Assembly: GCA_024762755.1 (NCBI GenBank) | Contig: JANTGX010000120.1 | Span: 1 to 6,573, forward strand | DNA: 6,573 bases | Reading direction: 5' to 3' | Source: Gammaproteobacteria bacterium | Lineage (GTDB): Bacteria; Pseudomonadota; Gammaproteobacteria; SZUA-152 | Part shown: piece by piece, positions 6,331-6,573 of the stretch | Position numbering within the stretch: the first letter of the stretch is position 1 | Layout: every line of letters begins with the position of its first letter | Position numbers and translations under genes: made by a program | Notes under the pieces: generated by a model | Seen by the model: the letters and a program-made list of their open reading frames with translations, nothing else | Database searches by the model: none | Told to the model about the DNA's origin: nothing

Positions 6331-6422
6331 TGTGGATGGCCTTCGTCGAACTGGGCATCCTGATCGTCCTGGTGGGTTTCGTGATCTGGGCGATACGGCG
6401 CAAGCCGCGCGGCGAGGAGTGA
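6327..6422 (+). CDS. 31-residue single-span membrane protein overlapping the SulP stop
   Basis: The ATG at 6327 overlaps the SulP TGA in an ATGA junction, typical of translational coupling. The product starts MMWMAFVELG, has one hydrophobic span (about residues 5-22, ILIVLVGFVIWA at its core) and ends with the basic, charged tail IRRKPRGEE. The positive-inside rule predicts the C terminus in the cytoplasm. No Shine-Dalgarno site is close: AAGGAGAAG at 6298-6306 is about 20 bases away, which fits coupling to SulP translation. I recognise no family. It could be an accessory subunit stabilising or regulating the SulP transporter, like other small single-span partners of transporters, but that is inference; a chance frame remains possible at this length. 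Confidence 0.6.
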   Translation: MMWMAFVELGILIVLVGFVIWAIRRKPRGEE

Positions 6423-6450
6423 TCTTCCCACGGCCAATTCTCCGCATGGA

Positions 6451-6539
6451 CCGTTAGCCCCCGCCCGGCCCGAGCGGCATGCTGGATACACCGCATTGAC
6501 TCGCCCGGGGGCGCGGGTTCCAATCCGAGGGGGCTACGG
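6451..6539. repeat. Nested inverted repeat downstream of the transporter cluster
   Basis: The outer arms CCGTTAGCCCCC (6451-6462) and GGGGGCTACGG (6529-6539) pair over 11 bases with one bulged T. Inside, CCCGG (6464-6468) can pair with CCGGG (6505-6509), CGAG (6471-6474) with CTCG (6500-6503), and CGG with CCG (6475-6477/6491-6493); a small CGGG/TCCG hairpin lies at 6514-6527. There is no U-run, so it is not a standard intrinsic terminator. It may be a structured 3' end of the transporter transcript, a leader of the next gene, or a repeat family member. Confidence 0.4.
6496..6524 (+). promoter_or_regulatory. Possible sigma70-like promoter for the next gene
   Basis: TTGACT (6496-6501, 5 of 6) and TCCAAT (6519-6524, 4 of 6) are separated by 17 bases, predicting a transcript start near 6531, about 30 bases before the ATG at 6562. 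The -10 is weak and the site overlaps the inverted repeat, so this is a tentative call. Confidence 0.3.
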
Positions 6540-6561
6540 AGAGGATCGGGCGGGGATCGAC

Positions 6562-6573
6562 ATGCGGGTCAAG
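6562..6573 (+). CDS. Possible start of a downstream gene (first four codons)
   Basis: An ATG at 6562 preceded by GGGGA (6552-6556) with a 5-base gap opens a frame (MRVK) that reaches the window end. A further purine-rich GGAGAGGA lies at 6538-6545. The product cannot be identified from four codons, and the frame may not be real. Confidence 0.3.

Noticed and set aside
6455..6536. Possible tRNA, suggested by a TAGCCCCC/GGGGGCTA acceptor-like stem, GGGTTCCAATCC resembling a T-loop and GGCCCGAGCGG resembling a serine D-arm
   Set aside because: The T-arm does not pair over five bases, no anticodon stem with a 7-base loop can be drawn, position 57 would be a pyrimidine and no CCA follows. Kept only as an inverted repeat.

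Overview
This GC-rich window, with short Shine-Dalgarno sites and GTG/TTG starts, looks like a proteobacterial chromosome, most plausibly a gammaproteobacterium. The mix of a Hyf/complex I-type membrane subunit, an NhaD antiporter and a SulP anion transporter would suit a salt-exposed or chemolithoautotrophic (for example sulfur-oxidising) lineage. That lifestyle is inference, since no diagnostic marker lies in the window. I see no mobile element, CRISPR array or convincing RNA gene.

Left part, minus strand (1-696): a small XRE-family helix-turn-helix regulator is followed 7 bases later by the start of a hydrogenase-4 component B (HyfB)-like proton-channel subunit, which runs off the left edge. 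The two look co-transcribed from a promoter near 711-739. A perfect -10 there (TATAAT on the minus strand) abuts a 13-base palindrome, a good candidate operator.

Middle (697-1020): a divergent non-coding region. Its first ~75 bases are AT-rich and hold the promoter, the palindrome and direct repeats. The remainder is a GC-rich leader with several short hairpins and no credible gene.

Right part, plus strand (1021-6422): four same-direction genes with gaps of 69 and 60 bases and one 4-base overlap. They encode an SLC13/DASS-type permease with two internal RCK_C (TrkA_C) domains, an NhaD-type Na+/H+ antiporter with a signal peptide, a SulP/SLC26 anion transporter with a STAS domain and a cysteine-bearing tail, and a 31-residue single-span membrane protein whose ATG overlaps the SulP stop. 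A simple model is a sodium/anion transport cassette: NhaD extrudes Na+, and the resulting gradient could drive anion uptake (sulfate, carboxylate or bicarbonate) by the SLC13 and SulP proteins. Substrates cannot be read from the sequence.

Right end (6423-6573): a nested inverted repeat, a possible sigma70-like promoter and the first four codons of a possible next gene.
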